From NCBI RefSeq assembly GCF_033807575.1, contig NC_084707.1, positions 18,648,550-18,712,549 on the forward strand: a stretch of DNA of 64,000 bases, given 5' to 3'. The notes below the pieces were generated by a model. It saw nothing but the letters and a program-made list of their open reading frames with translations. It ran no database searches and was not told the DNA's origin. This DNA comes from Cydia pomonella. Lineage: Eukaryota > Arthropoda > Insecta > Lepidoptera > Tortricidae. Both the position numbers and the translations under genes were made by a program. Of the stretch, positions 61,701-64,000 are shown one piece after another (position 1 is the stretch's first letter; the number at the start of each line of letters is the position of its first letter).

Positions 61701-63039
61701 AAACGAAAAAAAGTTTAAATTACTTTTAACAAAAGCGCAGCATTCGAAAATATAGAGACATGGGAATGTCAGTAACTTTAGCGATTCGAAAAGAGGCATA
61801 ATACTTTGCTGAGGGTTTAGTCCGCAGATAGCCCTTACGCATCGTTTTTGTGCCCTAAATAAAGATTGTCGATATGTAGAGTTTCCCCAGAAAACTAAAC
61901 CATAACGTAGAGTTGATGAAACAAATCCATGATAGGCAGTTAGTACGGTGCTACGGTCGGTAGTTTTCGCTAATCTGTATAGAGCATATGAAAATCGGTA
62001 TAGTTTCTTACATACTTCTTCGGAATGCGTCTTCCACGACATATCGCTATCGATTGAAAGGCCTAGAAATTTTGTTACACGCACTTTATCAATACGTTTG
62101 CCTTGATATGTAATATTAAGTGTTGGCGCTTTTTTCCTTTGACTAAACTGCATAATCTTAGTTTTTTCTAAATTAATTTTTAAATTATTACATTCTAACC
62201 ATTCAATAATATGTCTTAAATCTGTATTAATTGCATTTTCATAGTCTATATCGTTGTTTTTCTCTATAATAACGGTGCTATCATCAGCATATAGTACCAT
62301 TGGATACTGACTAGCTTTAACAATGTCGTTTACATACACTAAGAATAATAATGGACCCAATATACTACCTTGTGGTACCCCGTACAGAATATTTCTTCGA
62401 TCAAAAGTGAATGTTATTTCATTTTTTATATGACTCATAACTGGTTTTTTACTTTTTATTTTATTTTATTATTATTATTTATTGCTCTCGCCCTACTTTA
62501 TGTGTAGCTATCCAAAATTCTCATATTGATATTGTTCATATTAATTTGTCTTTCACCTGTTAGTGTTGGAAGAGATCCTTTTTAGGGATAAGTTTACCTT
62601 TGTACATAACATTTTTGTTATGTTTTGTCTGTTTTATGTTAACCTGTTTATTAGTAATTGTAAAACTTAGTGTTCAAAGTATGGACATTGATTAACAGGA
62701 GCACGGGGCAGCGTATGAAGCGGGTGGCCTAGAAGTTGGTCAGCTGATACTGGCCGTCGACGGACACAGGGTGGAAGGTCTGCAGCACCAGGACGTGGCG
62801 CGGCTGATCGCCGAGTCCTTCGCGCAGAGGGACAAACCGGTCAGTCTATACTAACAGACTCACCATGCTCAGAATAATGTTAATGAGGAGTAATCTAAAT
62901 TAATAGAGTTAATGTCATAAATAAACTCGAAGCTAAAGTGAATTTACTACATTTCCAGGAGATCGAGTTCCTAGTGGTCGAAGCAAAGAAATCGAACCTG
63001 GAGCCGAAGCCGACCGCGCTCATTTTCCTGGAGGCCTAA
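7499..63039 (+). CDS. dysc: Whirlin/dyschronic PDZ scaffold, 3' part of gene (spliced)
   Basis: Joined exons 7499-7624, 15680-15846, 16884-17067, 19332-19439, 20616-20707, 22749-22815, 31150-31251, 36505-36606, 60439-60702, 62699-62839 and 62959-63039 keep one frame across every junction and encode about 477 residues. The order PDZ2, HNL2, low-complexity linker, PDZ3 is that of vertebrate whirlin. The Drosophila orthologue is dyschronic. Whirlin organises multiprotein complexes at stereocilia and ciliary membranes. Drosophila dysc acts at synapses and in circadian output, partly through the Slowpoke potassium channel. PDZ1 and HNL1 are not present and must lie upstream of the window. The two outer PDZ domains and HNL2 are secure. 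The linker exons at 22749 and 31150 are less certain. Confidence 0.85.
10222..10568. mobile_element. TIR element (MITE) with a TA microsatellite
   Basis: The left end (gattatccacagagagcaaa, near 10223) and the right end (ctctctgataatc, near 10553-10567) are inverted copies. Both arms continue as the complement of ctttggtgc and then tgacgtca. The interior is AT-rich and includes (TA)n at about 10431-10458. Confidence 0.6.
10431..10458. repeat. (TA)n microsatellite
   Basis: An uninterrupted run of alternating A and T of more than 20 bases inside the TIR element. Confidence 0.8.
12222..12350. mobile_element. Hairpin MITE, family shared with 57635-57752
   Basis: The ends gggcctaccgcgaaaacc and ggttttcccggtagccgccc-like are imperfect inverted repeats, with a polar middle. 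A second copy with the same terminal motif is at 57635. Confidence 0.5.
12735..12961 (-). mobile_element. SINE, 5'-truncated, with 19-bp target duplication
   Basis: The body matches the element at 45266-45565 (cgttgtccc...gccacggctca, then tttttacgaaagc.actgccatctgac and tccttcaccgaaaagc). The tRNA-like head is missing and the tail (ctttctttctt) is at the left, so the element is on the minus strand and 5' truncated. The 19-bp sequence aagttctgttactcgattt occurs at 12716-12734 and 12962-12980, flanking it. Confidence 0.75.
13610..14080 (+). pseudogene. Tc1/mariner-type transposase remnant
   Basis: From about 13724 the frame reads FEQDSAPAHKAKTTQAWF, a DDE-transposase catalytic Asp motif, then WPSSSPYLNPLDYAI, where the second conserved Asp precedes an amber codon (TAG at 13904-13906) in place of an expected Trp. 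The frame then continues (VIEEKACAKPH) to TGA at 14078-14080. Upstream, transposase-like sequence is frameshifted and lacks the N-terminal DNA-binding domain. Terminal repeats were not found. The copy is inactive. Confidence 0.7.
15680..15846 (+). CDS. dysc: dysc exon: PDZ2, second half
   Basis: Starts phase 0 after ttcacctag and reads VGDQILEVNGQSF, then HDEAVAQLK (helix alphaB of the PDZ) and LLVRDVGKVPHA, the last strand plus the conserved VG(K/R)xPHA extension of whirlin PDZ2. I end it at AAG|gtttgt because the leftover two bases (AG) are completed by the first A of the next exon. Reading through stays open to 15966 but loses similarity. Another possible donor, CAG|gtcact, lies about 50 bases on, but its phase was not tested further. 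Confidence 0.9.
16052..16778 (+). mobile_element. Dispersed lepidopteran-type repeat ('ggttccg' family)
   Basis: Runs from aaccggccaagagcatg to gctacggaaccct. Both ends carry ggttccgt/acggaaccc, an inverted arrangement. A reverse-orientation relative is at 52240-53085 and partial relatives lie near 24757-24800 and 34823-34955. No coding potential was seen. It ends with a GACA repeat followed by ggacatggcgaaac. Confidence 0.6.
16681..16719. repeat. (GACA)n microsatellite
   Basis: About ten tandem copies of the tetranucleotide near the right end of the dispersed repeat. Confidence 0.85.
16884..17067 (+). CDS. dysc: dysc exon: HNL2 domain, first part
   Basis: Acceptor tttttag and donor AAA|gtaagt. 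It completes the split Arg codon and encodes 61 further codons. The conserved part reads EQKARSLL then LALAYYMEEY-like helix (ALAYYMEEYAARRL) and FLTVLRDLLDT. This is the helical harmonin-N-like domain that follows PDZ2 in whirlin (family pattern: helix, MAYYLDEY, LFKLLNTHAK). The domain is a helical protein-protein interaction module. Immediately downstream, three damaged copies of this exon lie in the intron at 17092-17461. If the donor fails, the frame runs to a stop at about 17158. Confidence 0.9.
17092..17461 (+). pseudogene. Three decayed tandem copies of the HNL2 exon
   Basis: Copy 1 spans about 17092-17228, copy 2 about 17230-17386 and copy 3 about 17387-17461. Each repeats the cgcgctagcgtactac segment of the true exon or a decayed form of it (weakest in copy 3). 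Copies 1 and 2 end in aaagtaagt, the same donor as the true exon. Copy 1 has a 4-base duplication (atggatgg) that shifts frame into a stop. Copy 2 has a 3-base insertion and a longer insertion. Copy 3 stops without a donor. None has a clear acceptor, so inclusion as exons is unlikely. They are relics of exon duplication. Confidence 0.8.
18455..18720 (+). mobile_element. tRNA-derived SINE
   Basis: Begins with an A-box-like agcctagttggtagtaac and carries a B-box-like gggttcatatcccg at 18531-18544, the internal pol III promoter of tRNA-headed SINEs. A stretch of about 28 bases lies between the boxes. Ends in a T/A-rich region with tatat motifs. The same family lies on the minus strand at 18992-19174 and 51825-52096. 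Confidence 0.6.
18827..18932. mobile_element. Hairpin MITE, 106 bp
   Basis: Arms of about 45 bases (gtctactaaagttacg... and ...cgtaactttagtagac) are almost perfect inverted repeats around a 10-base loop. The 10-base sequence attcataaac flanks both sides. Confidence 0.75.
18992..19174 (-). mobile_element. tRNA-derived SINE, internally deleted
   Basis: The right end is the complement of a tRNA-like head (cgggattcgaaccc B box, ggtagtgaccct A box). It has the same sequence layout as 51825-52096 but lacks part of the body. Confidence 0.6.
19332..19439 (+). CDS. dysc: dysc exon: HNL2 domain, last part
   Basis: 36 codons, phase 0 to 0, acceptor ttctcttttag and donor AAG|gtaata. It reads YTLLTEIREFMLPEDRPRFD then LVYRRG. 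This corresponds to the FSLLSEVR...DLERFDHLVLRRE end of the whirlin HNL2 domain and completes it. Confidence 0.9.
19440..20615 (+). other. dysc intron, nothing else recognised
   Basis: Bounded by gtaata and ttctag. No repeats or exon candidates I can support. The GC-rich stretch around 20010-20100 has no clear frame with splice signals. Confidence 0.5.
20616..20707 (+). CDS. dysc: dysc exon: linker, acidic/proline-rich
   Basis: 92 bases, acceptor gttctag, donor CAG|gtaccg, entering in phase 0 and leaving two bases. It encodes EGPPEAPLVADHRSPSEDSG and a short remainder. GC content is far above the flanking intron. This is the disordered linker that follows HNL2 in the family, with no fold expected. 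SEDSG is a plausible phospho-site cluster, but that is speculation. Confidence 0.75.
20708..22748 (+). other. dysc intron with LINE remnant
   Basis: Bounded by gtaccg and atcag. A minus-strand LINE remnant occupies 21525-22420. A GC-rich stretch at about 20940-21040 is unexplained. Confidence 0.5.
21525..22420 (-). pseudogene. LINE reverse-transcriptase C-terminal remnant
   Basis: On the minus strand, about 22260 down to 21978 encodes the C-terminal region of a jockey/CR1-like LINE ORF2 (a WGN...RAF...K segment followed by FDDSCRPLFQKFKIFPLACM). It is broken by stops, and a (TTCTA)n tail lies at about 21525-21545. The catalytic domain is absent. Confidence 0.6.
22749..22815 (+). CDS. dysc: dysc exon: linker, short acidic segment
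   Basis: Completes an Arg codon with the preceding exon and reads SGRPWRPADAPPADDDLEPP followed by HE. Donor is GAG|gtgatt. The segment is very GC-rich against AT-rich flanks and its phase fits both neighbours. The polypyrimidine tract before the acceptor (gtgtggatcag) is weak. An acceptor 18 bases upstream (gacag) is also in frame and would add six residues. Confidence 0.6.
25250..25510. repeat. Dispersed repeat, copy 1 (second copy at 42940-43250)
   Basis: Shares many motifs in order with 42940-43250: ttgtggctgaacgt, tgccttcgatgc, caatatggcggacgaatg, tgtgatgaaaaacatt, gggggtaagaatattgtta, and acttacccc. The last two are near inverted complements. No coding region. Family not identified. 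Confidence 0.65.
25798..25869 (+). tRNA. tRNA-Pro (anticodon CGG)
   Basis: 72 bases without an intron. The acceptor arm GGCTCGT pairs with ACGAGCC, the anticodon stem is ctcgc/gcgag, and the loop ttcgggt places the anticodon CGG at 25830-25832. The T arm is gtcccgggttcaaatcccgg with the B box. A discriminator C follows, and six Ts lie at 25880-25885 as a pol III terminator. It reads as an intact gene inside a dysc intron, on the same strand as dysc. Confidence 0.95.
25880..25885 (+). terminator. RNA polymerase III terminator of tRNA-Pro
   Basis: Six consecutive Ts eleven bases after the tRNA. Confidence 0.75.
25888..26022. mobile_element. TIR MITE directly after tRNA-Pro
   Basis: tatagtctgtcaa...gtcagtagaaaaa at the left is matched by the inverted ttttctactgac...gaccgactata at the right, with about 34-base arms. 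The interior is short and non-coding. Confidence 0.7.
27261..27403. mobile_element. Hairpin MITE, 143 bp
   Basis: Ends agcgccacttgcacca and tggtgcaagtggcgct are perfect inverted repeats. The arms continue with cactaacccggg and ggttaaccggttaaa-type complements for about 50 bases. Confidence 0.85.
27541..27608. repeat. Short hairpin element
   Basis: ggccggattc and gaatccggcc arms flank a central aaatacgtctccgtatg stem. About 68 bp in total. Confidence 0.55.
31150..31251 (+). CDS. dysc: dysc exon: linker, Arg-rich
   Basis: 34 codons with phase 0 at both ends if the acceptor is the gtcag ending at 31149. Donor is AAG|gtatac. The body is Arg-rich (SSRRRARRRVAFRDYVPMDV) and ends RAMAK. Two other AG acceptors lie within 11 bases upstream but do not keep phase. 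The pyrimidine tract is poor, so the 5' boundary is uncertain. The segment from the ATG at 31174 could also start an internal transcript. Confidence 0.55.
31604..31687 (+). CDS. Candidate alternative last exon of dysc
   Basis: Follows a T-rich tract and acceptor tttttgtgtag. In phase with the preceding exon it reads QQNVPMDVLSAFLLNVAKVM then ESYADSF and a TAA stop at 31685-31687. Overlapping AATAAA signals lie at 31882-31891, about 195 bases after the stop, as expected for a terminal exon. Use of this exon would give a product ending before PDZ3. I do not recognise the peptide. It shares VPMDV with the end of the preceding exon, with all variable codons differing only at the third base. Confidence 0.4.
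   Translation, partial: QQNVPMDVLSAFLLNVAKVMESYADSF
31882..31891 (+). terminator. Candidate poly(A) signal for the alternative last exon
   Basis: Two overlapping AATAAA hexamers, about 195 bases after the stop of the candidate exon at 31604-31687, followed by T/G-rich sequence. Confidence 0.35.
32497..32600 (-). mobile_element. LINE 3' tail (minus strand)
   Basis: (TTTA)n followed by the complement of a polyadenylation-like AATAAAG, then the motif ggcggacttaatgcc...ggcattctctaccagtcaacca. The same block recurs at 42058-42160. The coding part of the element is missing. Confidence 0.55.
34091..34822 (-). pseudogene. Non-LTR retrotransposon C-terminal fragment with endonuclease-like motifs
   Basis: An open minus-strand frame of about 240 codons. 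It carries a zinc-finger-like C-x-C...H-H-x3-S-C (CSCGTDVDRLGHHGLSC), then SRH with a helix, then DDGKRPDGV and, about 20 residues later, VWDATCVDT. This order (CCHC-like knuckle, RH, PD then D-x-T/K) resembles a C-terminal restriction-like endonuclease domain of the R2-type LINEs. The reverse-transcriptase domain is absent, so this is a 5'-truncated copy. The assignment to a clade is an inference. The frame upstream of about 34822 belongs to a different repeat. Confidence 0.6.
34823..34955 (-). mobile_element. End of a 'ggttccg' family repeat
   Basis: Contains ggacggacggaca and ends tacggaaccct, as at the right end of 16052-16778. It adjoins the LINE fragment. Confidence 0.45.
35512..35901 (+). 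other. Unexplained open frame, 129 codons
   Basis: Open on the + strand with no recognisable domain, and there is no ATG at its beginning. The last part (about 35830-35890) is GC-richer. It does not fit the dysc splice phases as an exon without more evidence, and a chance frame is possible. Confidence 0.2.
36505..36606 (+). CDS. dysc: dysc exon: linker, charged
   Basis: 34 codons, phase 0 at both ends, acceptor attttaaacag and donor CAG|gtcagt. It reads EYEEEGRRSRRHSSPCNSRE and then a Ser/Thr/His-rich tail ending HYDEQ. Acidic, basic and Ser-rich segments suit the disordered linker between HNL2 and PDZ3. Splice signals and phase are good, and the block is GC-rich against its surroundings. 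Confidence 0.75.
36607..38455 (+). other. dysc intron, distal of linker exon
   Basis: Starts gtcagt. Contains the foldback element at 36901-37138. The rest is AT-rich with no gene seen. Confidence 0.5.
36901..37138. mobile_element. Foldback element, 238 bp
   Basis: Arms of about 90 bases (ttttaggtgaaac... at the left and ...attacctaaaa at the right) are imperfect inverted copies. Because of the symmetry both strands show similar short open frames, which are artefacts. Confidence 0.65.
38456..38461 (-). terminator. Poly(A) signal of the nested gene
   Basis: TTTATT on the plus strand is AATAAA on the minus strand, about 130 bases past the nested gene's stop. Confidence 0.45.
38591..38854 (-). 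CDS. Nested gene: last coding exon
   Basis: On the minus strand the acceptor is ctgttttgtttacag, an excellent pyrimidine tract. The frame reads VTVNSQYLIGDPLHKNYISS then a basic/proline-rich part (RIPRPKFGTKYPAEPPKDYL) and a charged C-terminus, with TGA at 38593-38591. The block is markedly GC-rich. A minus-strand AATAAA lies 130 bases after the stop. Confidence 0.7.
   Translation of the reverse strand, partial: VTVNSQYLIGDPLHKNYISSYKMESWLDDVKRVRIPRPKFGTKYPAEPPKDYLEDCGGDLGGKQRHHDRKDLTKATEELRRTLQEKL
38591..54658 (-). CDS. Nested antisense gene: small two-pass membrane protein (spliced)
   Basis: Two coding exons on the minus strand, 54658-54533 and 38854-38591, join in phase 0 to give about 129 residues. 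Residues about 1-25 (MWGIINNVYTISWILSVAGV...) and about 32-50 (FLIAACVFA continuing into VTVN) are hydrophobic, so I predict two membrane passes. The remaining tail is hydrophilic, with Lys, Arg, Pro and acidic residues, and ends in a charged helix-like stretch (LTKATEELRRTLQEKL). The gene lies wholly inside a dysc intron. I do not recognise the family. Extra internal exons in the 15.7-kb intron cannot be excluded. Known small integral membrane proteins or Golgi/ER accessory subunits would be things to compare. Confidence 0.65.
42058..42160 (-). mobile_element. LINE 3' tail (minus strand), second copy
   Basis: Same block as at 32497: (TTTA)n, ctttattgca, and gtggacttaatgcc...ggcattctctaccagtcaaccac. 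Confidence 0.55.
42940..43250. repeat. Dispersed repeat, copy 2, with long poly-C run
   Basis: Matches 25250-25510 in order and motif. Carries an uninterrupted run of about 24 C's at about 43204-43226 in place of the short cccc of copy 1. Confidence 0.65.
43664..43706. repeat. Exact 43-bp direct repeat, copy 1
   Basis: gtactaaatcctggcgtaat and on to ttgtaccttagcgtt is repeated exactly at 43808-43850, 144 bp apart. Confidence 0.8.
43808..43850. repeat. Exact 43-bp direct repeat, copy 2
   Basis: Identical to 43664-43706. The sequence between is AT-rich. Confidence 0.8.
45266..45565 (-). mobile_element. SINE, full-length type with tRNA-like head
   Basis: The left end matches 12741-12955. The right end (cgagccggggtttgatcccgcgacc) is the complement of a B box, and the tail of the head reads as a tRNA-like A box. 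Orientation is minus. Confidence 0.65.
46601..46686. repeat. Hairpin repeat
   Basis: Arms gatacgatatggatta and the inverted taatccatatcgtatc-like block at 46671-46685 flank about 50 bases. Confidence 0.5.
47333..48050. mobile_element. TIR DNA element, about 718 bp
   Basis: The left end tagttaaggccccgtaggttc and the right end gaacctacggcatcttaacta are inverted repeats with two mismatches. The interior contains a piece of the ggttccg family (about 47748-47890). No transposase. Non-autonomous. Confidence 0.6.
49437..49820 (-). mobile_element. LINE 3' UTR fragment split by a MITE
   Basis: The left part ends in a tail (tatagatagatag) followed by the complement of ggtgtgccaataaag. The right part contains gacaacaggcggttttatcgctaag. 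Both blocks occur in the plus-strand LINE 3' end at 53864-53998. The hairpin MITE at 49558-49730 lies between them. Confidence 0.5.
49558..49730. mobile_element. Hairpin MITE, 173 bp
   Basis: The left arm actcacgtatttttagtcac and the right arm gtgactaaaaatacgtgagt are inverted repeats. The stem continues through cgacatgtttt and agcttaggtctcctttctc for about 75 bases with few mismatches. Confidence 0.85.
51040..51415 (-). pseudogene. LINE ORF C-terminal fragment with 3' UTR
   Basis: An open minus-strand frame (51402-51196) reads HEITAMWDVDSTIIVPIVVS and ends RRFLSLRP. I recognise the pattern as a common C-terminal region in lepidopteran LINE proteins. AT-rich sequence follows down to 51040. 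No RT core is present. Confidence 0.5.
51825..52096 (-). mobile_element. tRNA-derived SINE, minus strand
   Basis: The right end is the complement of a tRNA-like head (B box in aggatttgaacccgg, A-box region in ctaggccaaaccggtcg). The body agrees with 18992-19174. The tail is (AAAT)n at the left. Confidence 0.65.
52240..53085 (-). mobile_element. Dispersed 'ggttccg' repeat with internal tandem duplication
   Basis: Starts agggttccgtagccaaat and ends gcgagtccgactcgcacttg, the reverse orientation of 16052-16778. A segment of about 292 bases is present twice, at 52461-52752 and 52753-53036, each with its own poly-C run (15 and 16 C's). Confidence 0.7.
53709..53759. repeat. Perfect 22-bp inverted repeat hairpin
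   Basis: ctgataaatgttagagaggt and two more bases pair perfectly with the complement at 53738-53759 across a 7-base loop. It is probably a tiny MITE. A small RNA precursor is possible but the stem is short. Confidence 0.55.
53864..53998 (+). mobile_element. LINE 3' end, plus strand
   Basis: gtctggaagagatcgctttt, agcgataagaccgcctgttg and ggtgtgcaataaag with a (tttgta)n-like tail, a block that also occurs in reverse at 49437-49820. No coding part. Confidence 0.5.
54533..54720 (-). CDS. Nested gene: first coding exon
   Basis: On the minus strand the exon likely starts after gccaacag (54721) and carries a start codon at 54658-54656. It ends GCT|gtaagt in phase 0. The frame upstream of the ATG is open but has no other in-frame ATG. 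A short out-of-frame uORF begins a few bases before the start. The 42 codons are almost all hydrophobic or small residues, consistent with one transmembrane helix and the start of a second. Confidence 0.6.
54799..55070 (-). other. Nested gene: non-coding first exon and promoter-proximal region
   Basis: A 270-base GC-rich block in AT-rich DNA ends on the minus strand in GACAG|gtgagt, a strong donor. It holds no long frame and fits a 5' UTR exon. The next exon begins only about 78 bases later. The transcription start was not located, and 55070 is the approximate end of the GC-rich block. Confidence 0.5.
55621..55999. repeat. Tandem duplication, copy 1
   Basis: Begins ggggaggcttctttataaat and ends in ttatcgcatgcaattt. 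Repeated directly at 56000-56313. Copy 1 contains about 60 bases absent from copy 2. Confidence 0.75.
56000..56313. repeat. Tandem duplication, copy 2
   Basis: Same start (ggggaggcttctttataaat) and end (ttatcgcgtgcaa) as copy 1, with scattered substitutions and an internal deletion. Confidence 0.75.
57635..57752. mobile_element. Hairpin MITE, second copy of the 12222 family
   Basis: Starts gggcctaccgcggaaacc and ends with an inverted cgcgatagtctctgg-like block. Middle resembles 12222-12350. Confidence 0.45.
58042..58134 (+). CDS. Possible small exon, unplaced
   Basis: After tgttatttacag the frame reads NTLTRLVEFFTDQIHYLDRG and on to a TAA at 58132-58134, giving a 30-residue amphipathic-looking peptide. 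A weak donor (AGGG|gtgatg) lies inside. The sequence is GC-richer than its surroundings from 57960. It could be a terminal or cassette exon of dysc or chance. No homology is recognised. Confidence 0.2.
   Translation, partial: NTLTRLVEFFTDQIHYLDRGDVLRNNLVDC
58967..59051 (+). promoter_or_regulatory. GC-rich block upstream of candidate alternative exon
   Basis: From an ATG at about 58964 a 13-codon uORF (MRRVQERSWAGLA, then TAG) opens and closes before the exon ATG at 59052. The high GC and lack of a pyrimidine tract suggest a 5' UTR or promoter-proximal exon. No core promoter motif was identified. Confidence 0.3.
59052..59141 (+). CDS. Candidate dysc alternative first (or cassette) exon
   Basis: Ends CTA|gtaagt in phase 0, which fits the PDZ3 exon at 60439. 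As a cassette it would start after gatgtttcag at 59061 (27 codons, CGYLEGLRSSLGGWTQKVKS then WYWGRPL). As a first exon it would start at the ATG at 59052. The GC-rich 5' flank (58967-59051) has in-frame stops and suits a 5' UTR better than a coding exon, and it lacks a pyrimidine tract, so I favour a first exon. The product would carry only PDZ3, similar to the short whirlin isoforms of vertebrates. I do not know the Trp-rich peptide. Confidence 0.45.
59142..60438 (+). other. dysc intron, GC patch at 59480-59570
   Basis: Bounded by gtaagt and cttacag. The patch at 59480-59570 is GC-rich and has a short open frame (ending in a stop at about 59577) but no supported splice sites. Confidence 0.4.
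60439..60702 (+). CDS. dysc: dysc exon: linker end and PDZ3, first half
   Basis: 88 codons, phase 0 to 0, acceptor ttgtggcttacag and donor CAC|gtaaga. The first 50 residues are polar and charged (ELAHKLSRSFDMKEDGG onward). PDZ3 starts at about residue 60 with LHVTVKK, followed by the binding loop ILGIAIEGGANT and the strand LPRIINI. The I-E-G-G-A-N-T segment with H/QPLPRI is the signature of whirlin PDZ3. The intron cuts the fold after the second strand. Confidence 0.92.
61185..61207. repeat. (CAAT)n microsatellite, LINE tail
   Basis: Six tandem copies of caat/atca at the 3' end of the minus-strand LINE. Confidence 0.8.
61455..62438 (-). pseudogene. LINE reverse transcriptase, C-terminal part
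   Basis: 327 codons without a stop. Contains GVPQGSILGP at about residue 20 and YADD near 50, and the C-terminal part has the segments typical of jockey/CR1-like ORF2 (LYRLAKTTDRSTVLTAYHG, FVSSTLRYGLVFWGNSTYRQ). The fingers and endonuclease are absent. Not autonomous. Confidence 0.75.
62699..62839 (+). CDS. dysc: dysc exon: PDZ3, second half
   Basis: 47 codons, phase 0 to 0, acceptor gattaacag and donor CCG|gtcagt. It reads AYEAGGLEVGQLILAVDG, then the helix HQDVARLIAESF. The arrangement is that of whirlin PDZ3 (GGxAxxxGxLxVGHxILEVNG...EAARIIAEAF). The conserved Gly-Gln/His-(I/L)-L-(A/E)-V core is retained. Confidence 0.92.
62959..63039 (+). CDS. dysc: dysc last coding exon: PDZ3 end and C-terminus
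   Basis: 26 codons and a TAA stop at 63037-63039, after acceptor acatttccag. It begins EIEFLVVEAKK, the last strand of PDZ3 (family: xxDFLVTE), and ends PKPTALIFLEA. The C-terminus is not a classical PDZ ligand motif. The preceding intron is only 119 bases. Confidence 0.9.
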   Translation, partial: EIEFLVVEAKKSNLEPKPTALIFLEA

Positions 63040-63728
63040 CATCTACTGTCCCTCCCCGCCAGCGACCCCCCGGCCGCGCTGGGCACCGCGACCTCGGGGG
63101 CCGACCTCATCGCGCACACCACGGAATAGCCAACTCCAACCTGCGCTGCCACATGCTTTTCTAAACGCGTTTCTGAAGCCCCGATACCTCGCCGATAAAT
63201 AAACATCCACATGATTGCGTGTGCGTGAGATGTGTACGAGTATTTTACACGAAATCATTGCGCGGGGTACGGAACAGAGACGTGCTCTACATGAGATCCG
63301 ATTCGGATTAATGTTGAACATCGACACTGATATTGACCCCACGTTTCGACGATGACGAGAGATACGGAAACTGACGCAGGTAAACTGGTAGGCTATAACA
63401 AAATTAATGGCACAAGGGAGGCAATCTAATTTTGTACACCGCGACGAAATGTCCGAAACTATGATGAATTAGTTACGAAGCACTACTGCCCGAAAGTTTT
63501 TAACCTTTTCTTACAAAATGAATCTCCCTTATTTCTAAAGGGAGTTTCGGGTAGTCTGAGAGGTTTTGTAAATTATTTTCTAGAATTAGTAATTAAACCA
63601 ATTTTAACAGTAGTCAGCGACTGAATTTTATAAAAAATTAAACCCTACTTTTACTAACTACGATAAGTTCATCTTAAAAGGTCACACATTTAAGCGTTCA
63701 CGGTAAAATTCGCAGTAAGTTCAATAAA
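63040..63728 (+). other. dysc 3' UTR with two poly(A) signals
   Basis: Sequence after the stop is GC-rich for about 100 bases and then AT-rich. AATAAA occurs at 63198-63203 (159 bases after the stop) and at 63723-63728. The first is the nearer candidate for cleavage. Confidence 0.5.
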
Positions 63729-64000
63729 TTCAATTCCGTAACTAATTAAAATAGAACTAGAATATGAAGAAGTGACGATAACATAGATCTTACGATGTTC
63801 AGTTTTGAGGCGAATTGTGCTGATATAAAAATGATTGGCATTGGTGCTATGGAAAGTGGTAATTTAGCAGTTTCCACTTTCCGGATCATATACATTGTAG
63901 TTTCATTAGGGATTCGATTAGTGCTTGGTCAGTATCATAGCATTTCATGAGAAAAATTCACTCGAGAGCGTCATCCATGTGCCATCAGAGTTGCGTTAGC
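63729..64000. other. Flank downstream of dysc, no gene seen
   Basis: AT-rich sequence with no exon-like blocks or recognisable repeats. Confidence 0.4.

Larger units (their letters stand above)
61185..62455 (-). mobile_element. 5'-truncated LINE, RT domain largely open
   Basis: Minus strand. The open frame runs from about 62438 to a stop at 61455 and covers motif B (GVPQGSILGPLLFLVYVND) and the catalytic YADD, then the thumb and C-terminal region. The 5' half of RT is missing. The 3' end carries AATAAAG and a tail of GATT-type repeats (plus-strand caat)n at 61185-61207. Confidence 0.75.
60703..62698 (+). other. dysc intron holding a LINE
   Basis: Starts gtaaga and ends aacag. Largely occupied by the minus-strand LINE at 61185-62455. 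The rest is AT-rich. A LINE-3'-end-like motif (gttggaagagatcctttttagg) is near 62565-62590. Confidence 0.55.

Noticed and set aside
63043..63342. 99-codon minus-strand frame after the dysc stop
   Set aside because: Arises from GC-rich 3' UTR and has no splice or domain support.

Overview
The window is a piece of an insect nuclear genome, most likely a moth or butterfly. Short GC-rich exons with GT/AG boundaries sit in long AT-rich introns. The introns are full of tRNA-headed SINEs, 5'-truncated non-LTR retrotransposons with simple-sequence tails, hairpin MITEs and a dispersed 'ggttccg' repeat of a kind I associate with Lepidoptera. There are no operons, CRISPR arrays or bacterial genes. The species call is an inference from repeat content.

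Most of the window (7499-63039, + strand) is the 3' two thirds of one PDZ scaffold gene, the whirlin / dyschronic (dysc) orthologue. Eleven exons join in phase to give PDZ2 (exons at 7499 and 15680), the harmonin-N-like domain HNL2 (16884 and 19332), a charged low-complexity linker (20616, 22749, 31150, 36505), PDZ3 (60439, 62699, 62959) and a stop at 63039. PDZ1 and the N-terminus must lie upstream of base 1. Two further pieces suggest isoforms: a candidate alternative last exon with its own poly(A) signal (31604-31687), and a candidate alternative first or cassette exon (about 58967-59141) that would give a short PDZ3-only product. Just after the first HNL2 exon lie three decayed tandem copies of that exon, two still ending in a good donor site.

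The 23.8-kb intron between 36607 and 60438 holds a second gene on the opposite strand, about 55070 down to 38456. It has a GC-rich non-coding first exon, a 42-codon exon encoding two hydrophobic segments, and an 87-codon last exon, for a predicted protein of about 129 residues that I do not recognise. Another intron (22816-31149) contains an intact tRNA-Pro(CGG) gene.

The left end (477-7219) is a nested insertion. A 5'-truncated LINE (minus strand, 14-bp target duplication) was split in its 3' UTR by an LTR retrotransposon (925-5992, 317-bp LTRs that look identical by eye, 4-bp target duplication ATAC). The LTR element has gag with a CHCC zinc knuckle, pol in the -1 frame with protease, RT, RNase H and integrase motifs, and a tRNA-Trp-type primer site. 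These point to the CsRn1 branch of Ty3/gypsy. Other mobile remnants are LINE reverse-transcriptase pieces at 21525-22420, 34091-34822, 51040-51415 and 61185-62455, a broken mariner-type transposase at 13610-14080, SINEs, and many TIR or foldback elements.

No computation or database search was possible. Splice sites come from reading the sequence, and protein identities come from recalled family features.
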